A stretch of 64,000 nt of DNA from Niebla homalea (GCA_019925105.1 JAHGAU010000020.1:186001-250000); one strand, 5' to 3'; numbered from the stretch's first letter, positions 40,885-54,249 are shown. A program made the numbers and translations. The notes: generated by a model not told the origin, from the letters alone.

Positions 40885-41032
40885 TGAAAAGAACTGCATG
40901 TTCTGTTATGAGTGTATGGTATATATAATGTTTGTCCTGGAGGATAAACAGGCTATCTATCTAGAGTCTATCCTTTACGTATATACTATTGTTTTATAAG
41001 AATAAGATAAATATAACTTTAAATCCTTATTA
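40885..41032 (-). repeat. F 3' LTR (148 bp)
   Basis: Begins TGAAAAGAACTGCATG and ends ATCCTTATTA in plus order. It shares GTCCTGGAGGATAAACAGG with the copy at 61247-61394. Confidence 0.92.
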
Positions 41033-41379
41033 ATGCCTGAATAAAAGAAAAATGGATAGCATTTTTATTATTATGTTTTATTAGCTATTTAACCCTTAGA
41101 AATCTTATTAAAAAGTTTATCGACTTTATTTAATAGTAACGTTTATAATTATTCTATGATTATATAGTTTCCTTTAAGGAAATTTATTAATACGGGTATT
41201 TTTAATTATAATTATATTCGCTATATATATTTTTATTATTTTTATTCCGTTAATAAACCTTAGGTTAAAGTTCATTTTTTTAATCGCATTTTTTATACGG
41301 TTAATATATTTTATAAGGATATTTAACCTAATATTTAAAATTGCGGATTTTAATTTTATAAAAAGTTAAGATAATATAA
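41033..41379. other. F 3' region between LTR and Mutator-like element
   Basis: About 350 bp of AT-rich sequence belonging to the non-coding 3' end of F. I see no gene or regulatory motif in it. Confidence 0.6.
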
Positions 41380-44204
41380 GGGTACGGCTACACGTACACC
41401 CTTTTTGTCTGCATATACACCGTCGAATCGTCTGTATATACACCGTCGAATCGTCTACATATATACCCTTCTTAAAAGGGTATAGCGGATGGTTTTCTGC
41501 GCGGATATCGAGATATACAGGCCGTACTTATCAGTACAGTAAGAGAGCTTTTTGATAAAGTCTAAATAACGCGATTCTCGCGTACCTTACTATTACCATT
41601 ATTAATAGTACCGCTACCACTATGGACCTTATATTACCCCTTAATAATATAACTAATACGTTTAAGGATAAGCTTATTCGTTAGGTATAAGAATAAGCTT
41701 TTAATTATGGCTATACTATAATTATAATACGCTCGAAGAAAAACCTTAAATACGGTATAAAAAGGAAGATTTGGCTCCGCTATAATTACGGTAATAGGAT
41801 CCTCGCGACCTATAACCAGAAGCGTATATACGGAAGCTTATAATTGAATAAGTATCCGTTCGTTATTACCCTATAGCGTATTATAACGGTTATTTAGGTA
41901 GGCGAATAAACCTTAAAAGTCGAGGACGCCGTATATAATTATATATTTACTCCCCTTATAGCTTATCCCTTATTTAAAGCTTTAATTATAACTTTAAAAG
42001 TTAAAGATTATATAGCCGCTAAGACGAAGTTAGGTTTAAAGCCGTTAGAGATAATAGATCGTCTCCGTAATAATTAAAATAAAGAGAATCCGTCGTTTAT
42101 TATTAAGGATATCAAGAATTAAAAGTAAGCGATTCATTAACGTACCCTCGGCTTTAATATACCTATATAAGCACTTCTATACTTTCTATAGGCTGGTAAT
42201 TAATGGATTTAGTACCTTAAGGACGCGAATAAGTATATTACGTATCTCTTCTTCTTTAAACCGTTTGCTTATTTCTTTATAAAGTAATTTTAAAGTATAA
42301 TTTTAATGGATTATACCTATAAAATTAACAGATATAAAATGCCGTTGCTGGTATTCACGGGTATTATAAATCTTAATACTACCTACTACCTAGTTTTTTG
42401 TTTTTTACGATAAGAAAAATTAAATAATTATTACTGGGCTTTAAAGCAATTATAAGAGCTCCTCCTTTACGTTAAGGTGCCAAATCTAAACTATATTATT
42501 ACCGATCGTAAGATTAAGTGTATAAGTTAACTTAGAAGGGTATTCTTAACTATAAAATACCTGCTTTATATATAGTATATTAATAAAAACGTACTTATAA
42601 ATTGTAAGAAGTATTTTACCGATAATAAGGCGTAAGATATCTTTATTAAATGCTGGAATCAGCTCGTCTATATATATATAGAAGCCGATTTCAATGCCCT
42701 TTAAAACCGTATAAGAAACGATTATCCCATTAATATTACTATTTACCTGGATAATACCTGGATCTTCCCTTAGAAACGTATATTTATTAAGTGCTATATA
42801 GATCGCTACCTATACTTTAATAATACGAGTACGTCGCGTAATAAGGGCTCTTATATAAAGTTTAAATCGACGTTATCCAACTCGATCGGCGATTTAACTT
42901 ACGTTATTAACGGCATTAATATATTACTTAAACGTGAGAGATTTAACTATAATAAAGCTATTAACCGCATAAAAGTAGCTCCACGGATCTTTTATAAAGT
43001 ACCTTTTTTACATAACGTCCTTACTGAAATATTATTATGGATATTAGAAAAGGTGCTTTTTTAATACGCTATAATTAAAGATAATATATTTACGTATATA
43101 GATTTATATATAAAATACATAAGTATCCCTTATAGTTATCGTATTAAAATACGTCTTACGATTATATTAAGGCTCCTATAGTTAAACGACTTCTAACCTT
43201 ACTAACGCTATAATAAGCCGGCGTTTTATAGTGCTCGACATCTATAAAATAAAAACGGTAATCAAGTAAGTAACGATAAGAATATCGACTTATTATTACG
43301 TATATAAGAGCCTCTTATAAGTAGGGAAAGAAGGAGATTTCGAGGTTCCGTAATTATACCTTTATAAAAATATACTCATTAAGAAGAAGATTTCAAACGT
43401 TTTACCCGCCGTAAGCCGTCTTAATTTAAGATAGTTAAGCAGCGTTTATAGGCTCGTACCCCCCCGTTACCTTAATTAACTCATTATAAATAAGGCGGTT
43501 AACGAGGTTAAACGAGTAGGACAACGACTTCGCGTAATAGAGCTACCGGCGGAGTAACTTTAAGGTTCATTATTATAGTTTCTTAAGTTACCCGCAACGA
43601 AAAAAACGTCTAAATCGATGCTTAGGAAGCAAGTTTATAAGAGTAAAGCAGGGTTGACTTTATTACGACCTAAATAAGGGGTAATAGATTACTAAGCCGG
43701 TTACCCCGTCGTTTAAGAATTAGCCATCCAGCCTAAACTTAAAAAGGAAAGAGTAACTGTCTGGCAAAAAGCCCGGAAACGGTCGTAATCGACTCCTTTT
43801 AACTCGGCTTACTCATAGTAAGGGTAAGGTGGTAAAGATAATAAGGGTGGTGGATCTACATAGGTAATAGCTTTAGCATATACCTATTTCTCGATAATTA
43901 AACGTCCTTTTAATCCCGTCGCAGTCCTTGGCATATTATCTATGTATTTATTACCTCCGGAATTACCTTTATTACTTAGTTAATATACTCGTTATCGCGG
44001 TAATAGCATACGTAAAGTCTGGGTTGAAAGCTTTTAATATATTACAAAATGCTCTTAAGTTCTTCCGCTATACTAAGAAATACTACCGCAATTACTCAAT
44101 ATATCCGCAAAAAAAGGGTATATATACAGACGATTTGGGGGTATATATGCAGACGATTCGACGGTGTATATGCAGACAAAAAGGGTATAGGTGTAGCCGT
44201 ACCC
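41380..44204 (+). mobile_element. Mutator-like DNA transposon (MULE), 8 bp TSD
   Basis: Terminal inverted repeats start GGGTACGGCTACACGTACAC on the left and end with the complement on the right. They carry two to three internal copies of a motif CACCGTCGAATCGTCTG. The duplication TAATATAA lies at 41372-41379 and 44205-44212. The 2,825 bp element encodes a Mutator-type transposase on the plus strand. It is less RIP-mutated than the surrounding gypsy F, suggesting a later arrival. It lies in the non-coding 3' part of F. Confidence 0.85.
41640..43800 (+). pseudogene. MULE transposase remnant
   Basis: An N-terminal WRKY/FAR1-like DNA-binding part is readable at about 41,730-41,830 (RSKKNLKYGIKRKIWLRYN). 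The catalytic core begins MDYTYKINRYKMPLLVFTGI at 42305, where the first Asp is retained as in Mutator transposases. The second Asp is in IITDRKIK (about 42,503). The third acidic residue would be Glu in the pattern N-E-G-S, but the sequence has NKGS (42840-42851), a GAG-to-AAG change of RIP type. Several in-frame stops also inactivate it. The family assignment rests on this D-D-E spacing and the first motif. Confidence 0.72.
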
Positions 44205-44212
44205 TAATATAA

Positions 44213-45600
44213 ATACATTAACGTTTCAATTAAATATAATATATATTTTTACTTTTATTTCGCTTTCTTATTCTTATCTTTTTTCGATTAGGTTTACGAT
44301 AATATTTATTAATTTATTAAAATCTATTTATATATTTATACTTAAAGACGGTAATACGTCGTCGCTCTTAAGGATTTCTATTATAATCTTTATTTTATCC
44401 TTCCTTAATAACTTTACCGTACTCCCGGGTTTCTTTACTTTAATCGATTTTTATTATATTAACCCGATAGTATATTCGGGGCGATTTATTTAAGTTACGG
44501 CGTTTTTCTTATATATTCTGGATTATTTATTATTAAGGTTTAAGGTTATTAATATTGTTATTATTCGTTATTTATATAGTACTTTAATAAACCAGAAAGG
44601 ACAATTATTGGTCTTCTTTATACGCTTAATTAAAGGGGAGGCTTAAGGGTATTTATTTTGCCCTTAAAAAATATAAGTATCCTTTTAAATAATAAAGTAT
44701 AAAACGTAATTAATTCGTATAATTATTAAGTCGTTAAGGTTTATTTAAATCTTTTTAATATCTTTTTATTTATGAAAAGTTTATAATTATTTAAACGTAA
44801 TAAGGTTTTAAGTATTCTTATTAAGAATATTTCAGTTTTATACTATAATATAGCCAATAATCTTTACCGTTAATACGTTATTAAGGTCTACGTTATTATT
44901 AGGTTATATAAGTATATTATTAATATTAAATATTAAATAAAAGAATTTATTATCCTTTATTTTAAGCCTTTTTATAGTAGTTAATTTTAATAATTTATTT
45001 AATATAAGTAAATTTAACTTATCCGTATAACGTTTTAATTTAATAACTTTCTTAAATATATTAATTACTTTTTATAGTTAATTAATACCGTAATTTAATA
45101 AGTAGTAAAATATATTATTCCTTATTCTAGTTATTCCGTTTATTAATATATAAATATAATAAAAATAAAGTATAAAGGATAAAAGATTAATACTAAAAAG
45201 TAAGAAATAGCGGGTAATTATATTATATATAATAAATAATATAACCCCGCTTTAAGTAAATATTCCCTAAATAATAATTTAAAAGGATATTCTTTAAATA
45301 AGTTTTCCTTGAATAATAATTATAAATTTAAATATTATAACTTAATTAAGAAACATAGAATATTACGTTTTTTAGGGATAAAAGTATTATTATTATTATC
45401 TTAAGGAAATAATAATAACCTGAATAAGCATCCCGGAATTCTTATTATACATACGTAGTAATATTTACGTAAAATAAATAAATATAAATATTATTTATTC
45501 CGATAATAAAATAAGTATAACGTAATTTAATAATAATAAACGAGGCTAAACGTTTTTCCTGGGACGATTACGGGGTTTTTTTTATATTACGAACGCTTTA
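44213..45600 (-). other. F region downstream of the chromodomain
   Basis: AT-rich sequence between the MULE and the integrase/chromodomain part of F. On the minus strand it would be the 3' untranslated region or the end of the polyprotein. No motif was recognised. A stretch at 45,540-45,600 still shows coding-like composition. Confidence 0.45.
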
Positions 45601-46351
45601 ATTATAAAACGTTATTACGGTATAAGTATCGTATTACTTATTTATTTTCTCTTACTTAACTTTATAGTTACGTCGTAATTCTTTATATACTTATTAATAT
45701 AATTTAAGCAATTAATATAGAATTATCCGTTATTTTTATATCTGTAACCCCTTTACTTTATAAGGTATTTAATTTATCCTATAAAAGTAACCTATTTATC
45801 CAAGAAACGTTCGATTTTATATAATCGGTTATCCTCGTTATCGGGATCGCTATTATTTAAGATATTCTTAACGGGTAAAGGATATATATTAATTAACCTT
45901 TAATACGGATTATCGTCCTTCAGTATAGGTTTTAATTAATTAATTAAAATAATAGGATATATAAGTATATTATTAAGTAGTTTTAATTTATAAGTAAAAT
46001 TATTAACCTTATAAATTACGGGAAATGGTTTAATACGTTATAAGCTTAATTTCCGGTATATATTTTATACTTTATATTTACGGTATAGGATAAGGAACGT
46101 TTTATCCTTAATTAGAAATAAGATATCTTTATATTTAAAATTATACTTAATTTTAAATATAGCGTTTATGAATATAATTACGTTATTAGCTTTTTCTCTT
46201 TTAATTATATATAAACGTATAAAATCCTCTACGGGTAAATCCTATAATAGATTTAAGTTATCCTTAATACGGAAACCGTATATAAACTTATTCGGTATAA
46301 ACCCCGTTATAACGTTTATTAAGTTATTTAATACCGTATTAAGGAACGGTA
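45600..46351 (-). pseudogene. F integrase C-terminus and chromodomain
   Basis: On the minus strand, FIPNKFIYGFRIKDNLN (about 46,290-46,235) is followed by the typical gypsy integrase tail FPVIYKVNNFTYKLKL and then a chromodomain at about 45,825-45,671 (YKIERFLDK...IKYLIK*RGY...YIKNYD). In chromoviruses this domain directs insertion to heterochromatin by binding methylated histone H3. The aromatic residue in W-K/R-GY has become a stop. The frame continues in register across copia A3 to 52,414 (LLP then FLNTVLNNL). Confidence 0.78.
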
Positions 46352-46513
46352 TATTAAAATTGAGAGGTGTAAGTTACTTGATTATTACTGGGTATAAAGG
46401 GAGACTATATGCAAGGCTATATGCCGCTATCCCACTTAGGTTTAATACGTTTACCTTATTTAATCTGATTTGCGTTACGTAATCTTTTAAGTAGCAATCC
46501 TATATATTTAATA
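46352..46513 (-). repeat. A3 3' LTR (162 bp)
   Basis: Begins TATTAAAATTGAGAGGTG and ends TATATTTAATA in plus order. The first 90 bases keep normal composition. Confidence 0.94.
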
Positions 46514-46789
46514 CTCCCCTTTGAACTTTATATATAGCCCGTAAATCTCACTTATTAAATAGCTCCTTTATAGCCTTAATATTATATCCTTTTATATAAG
46601 AGTTTAATTACCGTATTTATTAAGTAGCTCTTTTAATTATTAAGTAATTAACTCCCTTAATTATTAAGTGGCTAACTCCCTTATATAGTTATTACCTATT
46701 TATTACTTATTATCCGGCTTATTATTAAGTCCACCGTCGGTAAATATACGGTCCTTAGACTATTAATATAATAGCTTTTTAAGGCTTAA

Positions 46790-49700
46790 TGCCCGTTTAA
46801 ACTATATAAAAATTTTAATAAATAGGGCCTTTATTAACCCGTTAATTACCTATTTCATAGTATAAATATACTTGAGATTAACGGTATTAACCTTAAGTTA
46901 TTCCTATAGTTAATATAGTTAAATACTTATATACTTTATCCTTATGTAATATACCGGGTTTTTAATTAATATAATAGCCCCTTAATTATTATTATAGATC
47001 GTAATAATAAGTATATATCTAGATTTATCGGGTTATATTTACCTAAATTATTCCTTTAATTAAATAGCTTCCTTAATAACTTATATTTATCCCGTATACT
47101 TAACTTTATAAATAAATAACGTTATAATCGGTTACCTTTTTAAAGATTAATAAATCGGTATACTCCTTACGTTAAAGAGGTAGCCTGAAGTTAATCTACG
47201 GGTAGAGTTAGCCGTAAAATTAAAGTCAATATACTTATTAAAAGCTTTAAGTTTACCCTTATATATTAATTAAAAGTATATAGTAATCCGTAAATAACGT
47301 ATAATCTATTTTATATATAATTAATATTAATAAAACGGATTTACGGAATATTAATTAATAATTATTATAATATAAATTATATTTAATTATATATTAAGCA
47401 TAATATATATTAATAAACCTATAACCGATTAATATTATTATTTAAACTTTAATTTTACTTAATAGCCTTTAAATAATAATTCCGGTTTAAAATTAACTTA
47501 TATAAATATATACGTTAAGTAAGTTTCTTATTAATCGTAATTTTATATTTTTTTTTTAATATAAGCTTTTTAATTAAGACGGATTATTTAATTTTATTAA
47601 TTTTAAATAATAATAATATTTAAATAATAACTTATTAAATTTAAATTAAATATATAGAATTCCTAATTAAATATAGCCTTTAAGTCTTAAATCCCTTACT
47701 TAAACGGATTAATTATTAGGACATTATCTATATATACGGTTACGATCGTACTGGTTTTAAGGTAAAGGAATACGTAATAATCCGCATAAATAAATTTAAA
47801 ACCCTATATAACTATAAACTCCCAGAAACGATTATATTATAGCCGCGGTAATTACTTTAATCTATATAGGTCCTTTTTAAGCTTATAATAAAGCTTTTTA
47901 CCGTTTTTATTAATCTTTTCTTATCCTTTTAATTATTTTACGTATATTTTTTCCTCGATAAAACCGTAAAAGAATATTATTTTAATATTTATCTGCTTTA
48001 AATTTTAATTATTAGCCGCTATAAAAGTAAAAAGAACCTTATAACTTATAGGTTTTATTATTAAGGTAAACGTTTTATTATAATTAATACCCTTATATTA
48101 TTTAAAGTTACGTATTATCCACTAGGTTTTATAGTGAATTATATTGTTATTAACTCTATATTTAAGGATATAAACCTACCGTTTTTATAATATCGTTATA
48201 CCGGTAAAGATTTAATTTTACGTAATTAAAACTTAAATATCGTTTTCTTTAAGGGAATTATATTTATTACCTTCCATTAACTTTTAGTTTATTCAAATAT
48301 ATTTATTTATTATAACTTCTTTATAGATTTTAAGCTTAATAAGTTCCGGGGTCGTTTTAAAGGATATTAAAGTTAAAGGGTATAACGGTTCATTTTTATT
48401 ACGGGTTAATAAAGCTAAAAAAAAAAAAGTAGATCTAATAATATATTACGCGGTTTATCCGGAAATATAAGGCCGGGATTATTTTTAATCAGATTCTCGA
48501 TTTATTATTTTTACCCTTAATTATAATTAATCTTTAAGTCTTTAACCGTTAAGCTTAAAGGGTTTAATAAAGTTATTTATTAAATAAGGATTATAACCGG
48601 ATATATAAATCGCTTAATAAAAATAAAGCTTATATTAATAATATCCGTTTTAATTAAACCGTAATTCCCGAACTTCTCTTTTAAATTAAAATCTTATTAA
48701 AGTTTTTTTACTTTTTTAAGCTCTTAAATTCAATTAATAAGTTTTTTATAATCTAAGTTATTTAATAATATTACCCGTCTTTCCTCGATATATACGTCGT
48801 ATATATTCTTTATTATAAGGTTAAACCGTTTTACCCATAGATTAATTACCTTAAAGTATTTATTAATCCCTTTATTAAAACCTATTAAGATATATAATTT
48901 TAACTTATTATTAAGTTTAACTTAATAACCCATAATTCTTATATATACGATTAACCTTAAAGTCTATATATAGGATATATTTAATTTCTTATTATATTAA
49001 ACTTAATATAATATTACCCTTTTAAGTTATATATATAATATCCGTATAATTATATAATTTACCGTTTAAACCAGCTTCAGTTAAAAGTTTTTAAGTATAT
49101 CTTCTATTATCCATATAACTTTAATTTTCTTATTAATTTTTTAATTAATTTTCTTATTACTTGGATTTTATTTAAGGCTTTTACGTATTATTATTTTAAA
49201 GATAATTTTATATTATTTTAAGTAGTTTAAAAAGGCCTTAAACGTATACTTACTTTTACCGTTGGTTTAAAAGCGTTTAATTTTTTAATCCGGGGTTTAT
49301 TTATACTTAACTTTAAACTTTTTAAACCGTTAAATTATATCTGATTTATATATTAACGGGTAGACCTTTAATATTATAATCTTATTATTACGGAAGGTTA
49401 TATAATACGTTATTCCGTTATATTCTTAAAGATTAATTATCCTTAAAAAATCCGTATAAATAAACTTTAACAAGTTTTCTATAAGTTTAAAATATCCTTT
49501 ATATAATTAAAAGCTTAATTATCCCGTAATATAATACGTATAATAAGCGTTTTTAACTTTATTATTATTATAACGTTTACGTTTAAAATCCATCTTAATT
49601 AATACGTCCGTTAATTAAAATAATTTCTAAGCTTCGAGGTAATTTATACGTATATATTATATAAGTATAGCCGAAGGTATATTAAATATTATTATAATAA

Positions 49701-51900
49701 AGGTAAATTCTTATAAGTTAATTATAAATAGGCCGTTTTACCTGCTATAAGTAAGCTTTTTCTGACCATATATTATTATCCGGACCGTCCGTGTTATATT
49801 AAGTTAAGCTTTATAATTTAATAGTTACCTTTTAAATATAAAATTAATTAAGTTCGCCAAAAAGTATATTATATAAGTAAATTTTACCTTAATGGGCTTA
49901 TTATCCACCCTATATATTATATAGGTAATATTTATACCCCTTATATAATTCGTTCTTACCAACCCGGGCCCCAAAAATAAAAATTAATAAAGTCTTAATT
50001 CCCTTTAAAAGAATCTCTTTTTATAAAAAATATATTAATTATAGTTATTATTAAGGATTATTAACTTCTATAGATTTATTAAGGTAATTAATATTATTGT
50101 TATTAATTATTATATATACGTTAATAAATAGGAGTCTGTTATTAAGAGGTTTATAAACGTAATAGTCTCCTTAATAATCTTAGGCTTCTTAATACGGAAC
50201 TTTATAAGCTTTTTTTTAAAATAAAGGTCTTAGTATTTATCCTTAATATATTTATTATTACGTTTCTTCTGGGTATAATATTAATAAATAGGCTTTTCCC
50301 GGGTCTTATTAAAGGTCCTTTTATTATAACCCTTTAACGTATCCTTATAAGCTTATATTAAAACGTTTAATTATTAAATAACTATCTAAGCTTCTTTATT
50401 ACGGGCCCTTTACATAATATCATGAAATTTAAAGGTATCCGGGCCTTATTATACCGCCGTCTAGGTAAGTACTCAGTATTATGTCTGTTACGACTTTTTT
50501 AATTTATTTAAGAATATTTAAATAATGAAATAATCCAGGATAATTAAAAAGCTATTAATCATTTTAATCTCGGTATAAACTTTCTGGTAACGGCTATTAT
50601 ATTTATTAATTATTATATCCGGGGTCTTTTATAAGCTTATAAGTTCTTATATAAGCTTTATATATAATCCGGACTTTTATAATTTATATTAATCCTTAAG
50701 TCGTTTTTAAATCGTATTCGGGTTTTTTATAATATCGATTAAATATTTAATATTAATATTATAACGGTTCTTTAAGGCTATATATACCTTAAGGGTGTCT
50801 TTCTCCTTTAACTTTTAAAGGTTATTAATCGTTATTTAGTCCTTTATCTACTGACTTTATGATATTTACTACCGTTAATCTATTAACAAAGGGATTAAAC
50901 TTAGGGGAAAACCCCCTATAATGGAGTCTTTCTTAGTCATTATCGTTAATAAAGTATACGGAAGATAGTATTAATAAAACATTAATTATACTGTAATTAC
51001 TAATGGTACCTAAGTCTAAGTCTAACGACGTTTAATACGTTAAAGACTTATTATTTAAGGGTAATAGGTGGCTTGCGTTAAACGACGGTATCCAATTCTT
51101 AATGTTTATACTGAGCCCGAAGATAACAGTATTTAATGGGTCGTTTAGGGGTTCCTTAAACGCTTTTAAGCCGAAGCTATTATATAATCCCTATCTTCGA
51201 CTTGGTCTTTATTAACTGGATTAAGACGGTCTTCCTTCCTTAAGTCTCTGAGTATAAAGGGAAAAAAGGGTACTTCGTATACGACGATACCACTGAACAA
51301 TAAGGTTCAAGTGCTATACTTCGTGCGGGACTGTTATATGGTCTGGGGTAATAAGCAATATAAGGCCTTATTAATTAAAGTATTCTCTGTTCCGGTTAAG
51401 TTTAAAATAAAACTTTATAACGTATTATAATATTATATATATACTTTTAAGATTACTATCCTTTTTTACTTAAGGGCCTTTAATCTCTATAATTAAAGCG
51501 TTTAAGCTTATCCTGATTACTTTACTTTAACTTAAGGGCTTTAATCTTTATAATCCGTAATAAGTAGGTTTATTTTAAATCTAATTATTTATTAAAGAAT
51601 TCTATAGCTGGTTCTTAGCCCCCTTTTTTTAGGGATTAATCCTTATTCTAAGAAGTTTAACCGTTAATTACTTATTCCGTCCTATATTTACTTTCTGAAA
51701 TTAAATTAAAGTAAGTAATTTTAGGCTATAATACGCTTAAATTTAAGTAATCTATTTCTGATTAATCTTAAAAAAACTCGATTTTAATATAATCTTTAAA
51801 ACTTTATACTCAGTAAAGTTCTATAATATATTTAATATTTATTTAACGTTTCGAATTTCTTACTTAAACCTTAATTAAGGCTTTACGTATATATATTAGC
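46790..51900 (-). pseudogene. A3 gag-pol remnant
   Basis: Minus-strand copia polyprotein. The integrase zinc-binding Cys pair reads YxxY at 49,523-49,551 (NAYYTYYITG for a consensus C..C...K), followed by FIYTDFLRIINL at about 49,440, the start of the integrase core with its Asp retained. The reverse transcriptase box is YIDN at 47,723-47,734 (context VTVYIDNVLIINPFK), with the second Asp lost. RNase H lies at about 46,800-47,200 and gag at about 50,700-51,900. TAA and TAG stops are present in all domains. Confidence 0.72.
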
Positions 51901-52232
51901 CTTAAAGGCCCTATATCTCGGCTCTATTAATTTAGCGCCGGCTTAACTTTTCCGGCATATAGGTATTTACGGCCCTTAATAAGGCTAGGAAATAACGGTC
52001 TATATATTTTTATTAATAAAACGTCCTCCCTTTTCGATTTAGGAATATAAGTAATTAAGTAAACTTTTTTATTTATAACCGTGGTATTATACGCCTGGTT
52101 AAGTCGATTTTTTAATAATATAGCCTGCGTATAGGTATCGTTTATAAGTATATCTTATATTATAAGTTTACCACCGTTTATAGGCCAATTTAAACATTAA
52201 AAAGATATTATTTAAGTACTTAAATACATAAT

Positions 52233-52246
52233 CCGGGCTTATAATT
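52233..52246 (-). other. A3 primer binding site, initiator-Met half-tRNA type
   Basis: The minus strand reads AATTATAAGCCCGG after the 5' LTR, equivalent to GGTTATAAGCCCGG in A2 with two more G-to-A changes. Confidence 0.65.
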
Positions 52247-52408
52247 TATTAAAATTAAGAAATATAAGTTACTTAATTATTACTATATATAAAGGGAGAC
52301 TATATATAAGGCTATATGCCGCTATCCTACTTGGGTTTAACACGTTTACCTTATCTAATCTGATCCGCGTCACGTGATCTCCCAAGTGGCGATCCTACAC
52401 ATTCAATA
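52247..52408 (-). repeat. A3 5' LTR (162 bp)
   Basis: Begins TATTAAAATTAAGAAAT and ends ACACATTCAATA in plus order. The outer half (GATCCGCGTCACGTGATC) is unmutated. Confidence 0.94.
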
Positions 52409-53900
52409 CGGTAATAGTTTAATTTAATCTTAATAATCCGGGTCGGATAATAAAAACCTTAACGCTATTTCTATAATTTAATTTATTCGCTTAAATTATT
52501 TATCCGTTTATAAATAATAAACTATAGATATTATTATTTTAATATTTAATTTAATAAATATTACTTTTTAAAAAAAAGGATATAAACTTCTTATTATAAT
52601 TAAATATAATTAATTAAGGAATGCCTTAATCCTTATTTATAAGTTTATAAATAAAGGGGCGAGCGTGGCGGAATGGCATTTTTGAGTGCAGAAGATAAAC
52701 TATAGAATGGTCGAACATTTTAAGGGTAAGGGACGATTTCGTTAAGAGCCCTTAAACCTTATCCGGTAAATTACGTGGTTAATATAAATAAAGTAATAAT
52801 AAATATCTGATAATTTACCGGTACCTATAATTAACCTTAAATGAACTTAATTGCCATATAAGGCCGGTAAAAAGGGATTACGGGGATTTAACGTTAAAAA
52901 GTTAAAGTTAAAATTAAATAAGGTTAATCCGAAAAGCCGTATAATAAAGTACTTAAGGCGAAGTTTAAACGTTAAAAGAAATAAAGTTATATAATTAAAG
53001 CTGCCTTCCCTTAATTAAGCTTAATATTATTATTAAATCTTTACCGCGGATTATAACGTTAAAAAATAAAGGATTCTTAACGGAAATAATAAATTAAGGA
53101 TTTAAGGTAATTATTAATCTTAATCGGGTTAACGTAAAAACTCGGTCGTAATATTAAGGTAAATAATTATAGGGGAAAGGTTTTTATTTAAATCGGGTTA
53201 ATACTTAAGGTAAACTAGGGTTAAGTTAGCCGATTACGGTTTCCTTTTCCCTTTTAAAATTGAAACGATAAGTTCAAAATAAATATAAATATTAAGATAA
53301 CCGTAACTTAACCACCAGCATTATAGAACGCCGAAATTAACTTAAAATAGCTAGACTCGTGTATAAACAAATTAATCAATCAAAGTTTATAAATAATAAT
53401 ATTTATTTATTTTTTAATTTTATATATATCTTTACCGGGGATTAATATTATTCTTTTTAAGAATTTATTTATTATAGTTAAAAAAACGGATAACCCGTAT
53501 ATTTCGGGTAATTTAATAATAAAGTTTATCGTTAATATATAAAATAATATCGGCAACATAACGATAAAATTTAAAAAGCCGTACGGTATATACTTTATTA
53601 TTTAATATAATTTATACTTAAAATAATATATTAAGTATATTTTAAAATGCTTTTTAATATACCGAATATAAATAGTATTTCAAAAGCAATTAAGCGTTTT
53701 ATTATATCCGTTATAATTTAAATAATTATATATGAAACGGAATATATTATAATATAGTAATAAAAAGAAATTAATCGTTTATTACCGGTAAACGGTAATA
53801 CATAATATAATAGTCCGTTATCCTTAATTTAAAAGTAAATACTAGCTTTTACCGGAATATAATATGATTCTCCGATTTACTTTAATAAATAGAATATACG
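52409..53900 (-). pseudogene. F integrase core remnant, split by a SINE
   Basis: On the minus strand, LLNYPKYTGYPFF*L...RFSK-like sequence at about 53,540-53,420 corresponds to the start of the gypsy integrase core. After the SINE, DQGIPQLIIFNYNKKFISF (stops read as Gln) and YYL*TDK*F...RIN*IIEIALRF match the family signatures GxPxxIxSDRGxxF and HPQTDGQxERxNQxxE. Joining 53,397 to 52,654 across the SINE keeps the frame. The upstream zinc-binding part lies at about 53,600-53,900 and is poorly readable. Confidence 0.75.
52655..53382 (+). mobile_element. tRNA-derived SINE (728 bp), 14 bp TSD
   Basis: The left end has a tRNA-like head: an A-box-like GTGGCGGAATGG at about 52,665 and a B-box-like GGTCGAACATT at about 52,711, the spacing expected of an RNA polymerase III promoter. 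The right end is a short ATCA-type tail (AATTAATCAATCA). A 14 bp duplication AAGTTTATAAATAA at 52641-52654 and 53383-53396 flanks it, longer than the 5 bp LTR duplications and typical of target-primed LINE/SINE insertion. There is no coding sequence. It sits in the integrase of F. Confidence 0.8.
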
Positions 53901-54249
53901 TTTATTTTATCTTAATAATAAAAAAGTATTATTATTTTAAGGTATTATCTTATATTACTTAAATTAACCGGATAATACTTTAAGTATTACGATAATTTGC
54001 TTTTATTATTTATCCTTTTTATATTCATATAATAATCATTCTTTAAAATCATTAATTATTTTAATTAAAATATTATTATAAATAAAGACATCCTCGGAGC
54101 TATTTTCGCTTATAAATAACGTATTAAGAATGCCGTTCTATATTATATTCCCTTTTTTTTTTATAAAATAAGGATTTTCTGTAATTTAAATAACGTATCC
54201 GGTACGGTATTTACTTTACCCGTTTTATAACGTATATAAAGATTAAATA

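Larger units (their letters stand above)
46352..52408 (-). mobile_element. Copia-type LTR retrotransposon A3, complete structure, TSD CGGTA
   Basis: LTRs of 162 bp at 46352-46513 (3') and 52247-52408 (5') are flanked by CGGTA at 46347-46351 and 52409-52413. The purine tract (minus strand CAAAGGGGAG, 46514-46523) and half-tRNA primer site (52233-52246) are in place. At 6,057 bp this is the reference copy for truncated A1 and A2. It interrupts the integrase of gypsy F in frame. Mutation is strong in the interior, though the region 50,850-52,100 is less altered than the matching part of A2. Confidence 0.95.

Noticed and set aside
43928..44212. 94-codon plus-strand ORF at the right end of the MULE
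   Set aside because: It runs through the terminal inverted repeat to the TSD and lies past the transposase core; it is most likely a chance frame.
46168..46482. 104-codon plus-strand ORF
   Set aside because: Antisense to the integrase of gypsy F and crossing into the A3 LTR at 46352, so it spans an insertion joint.
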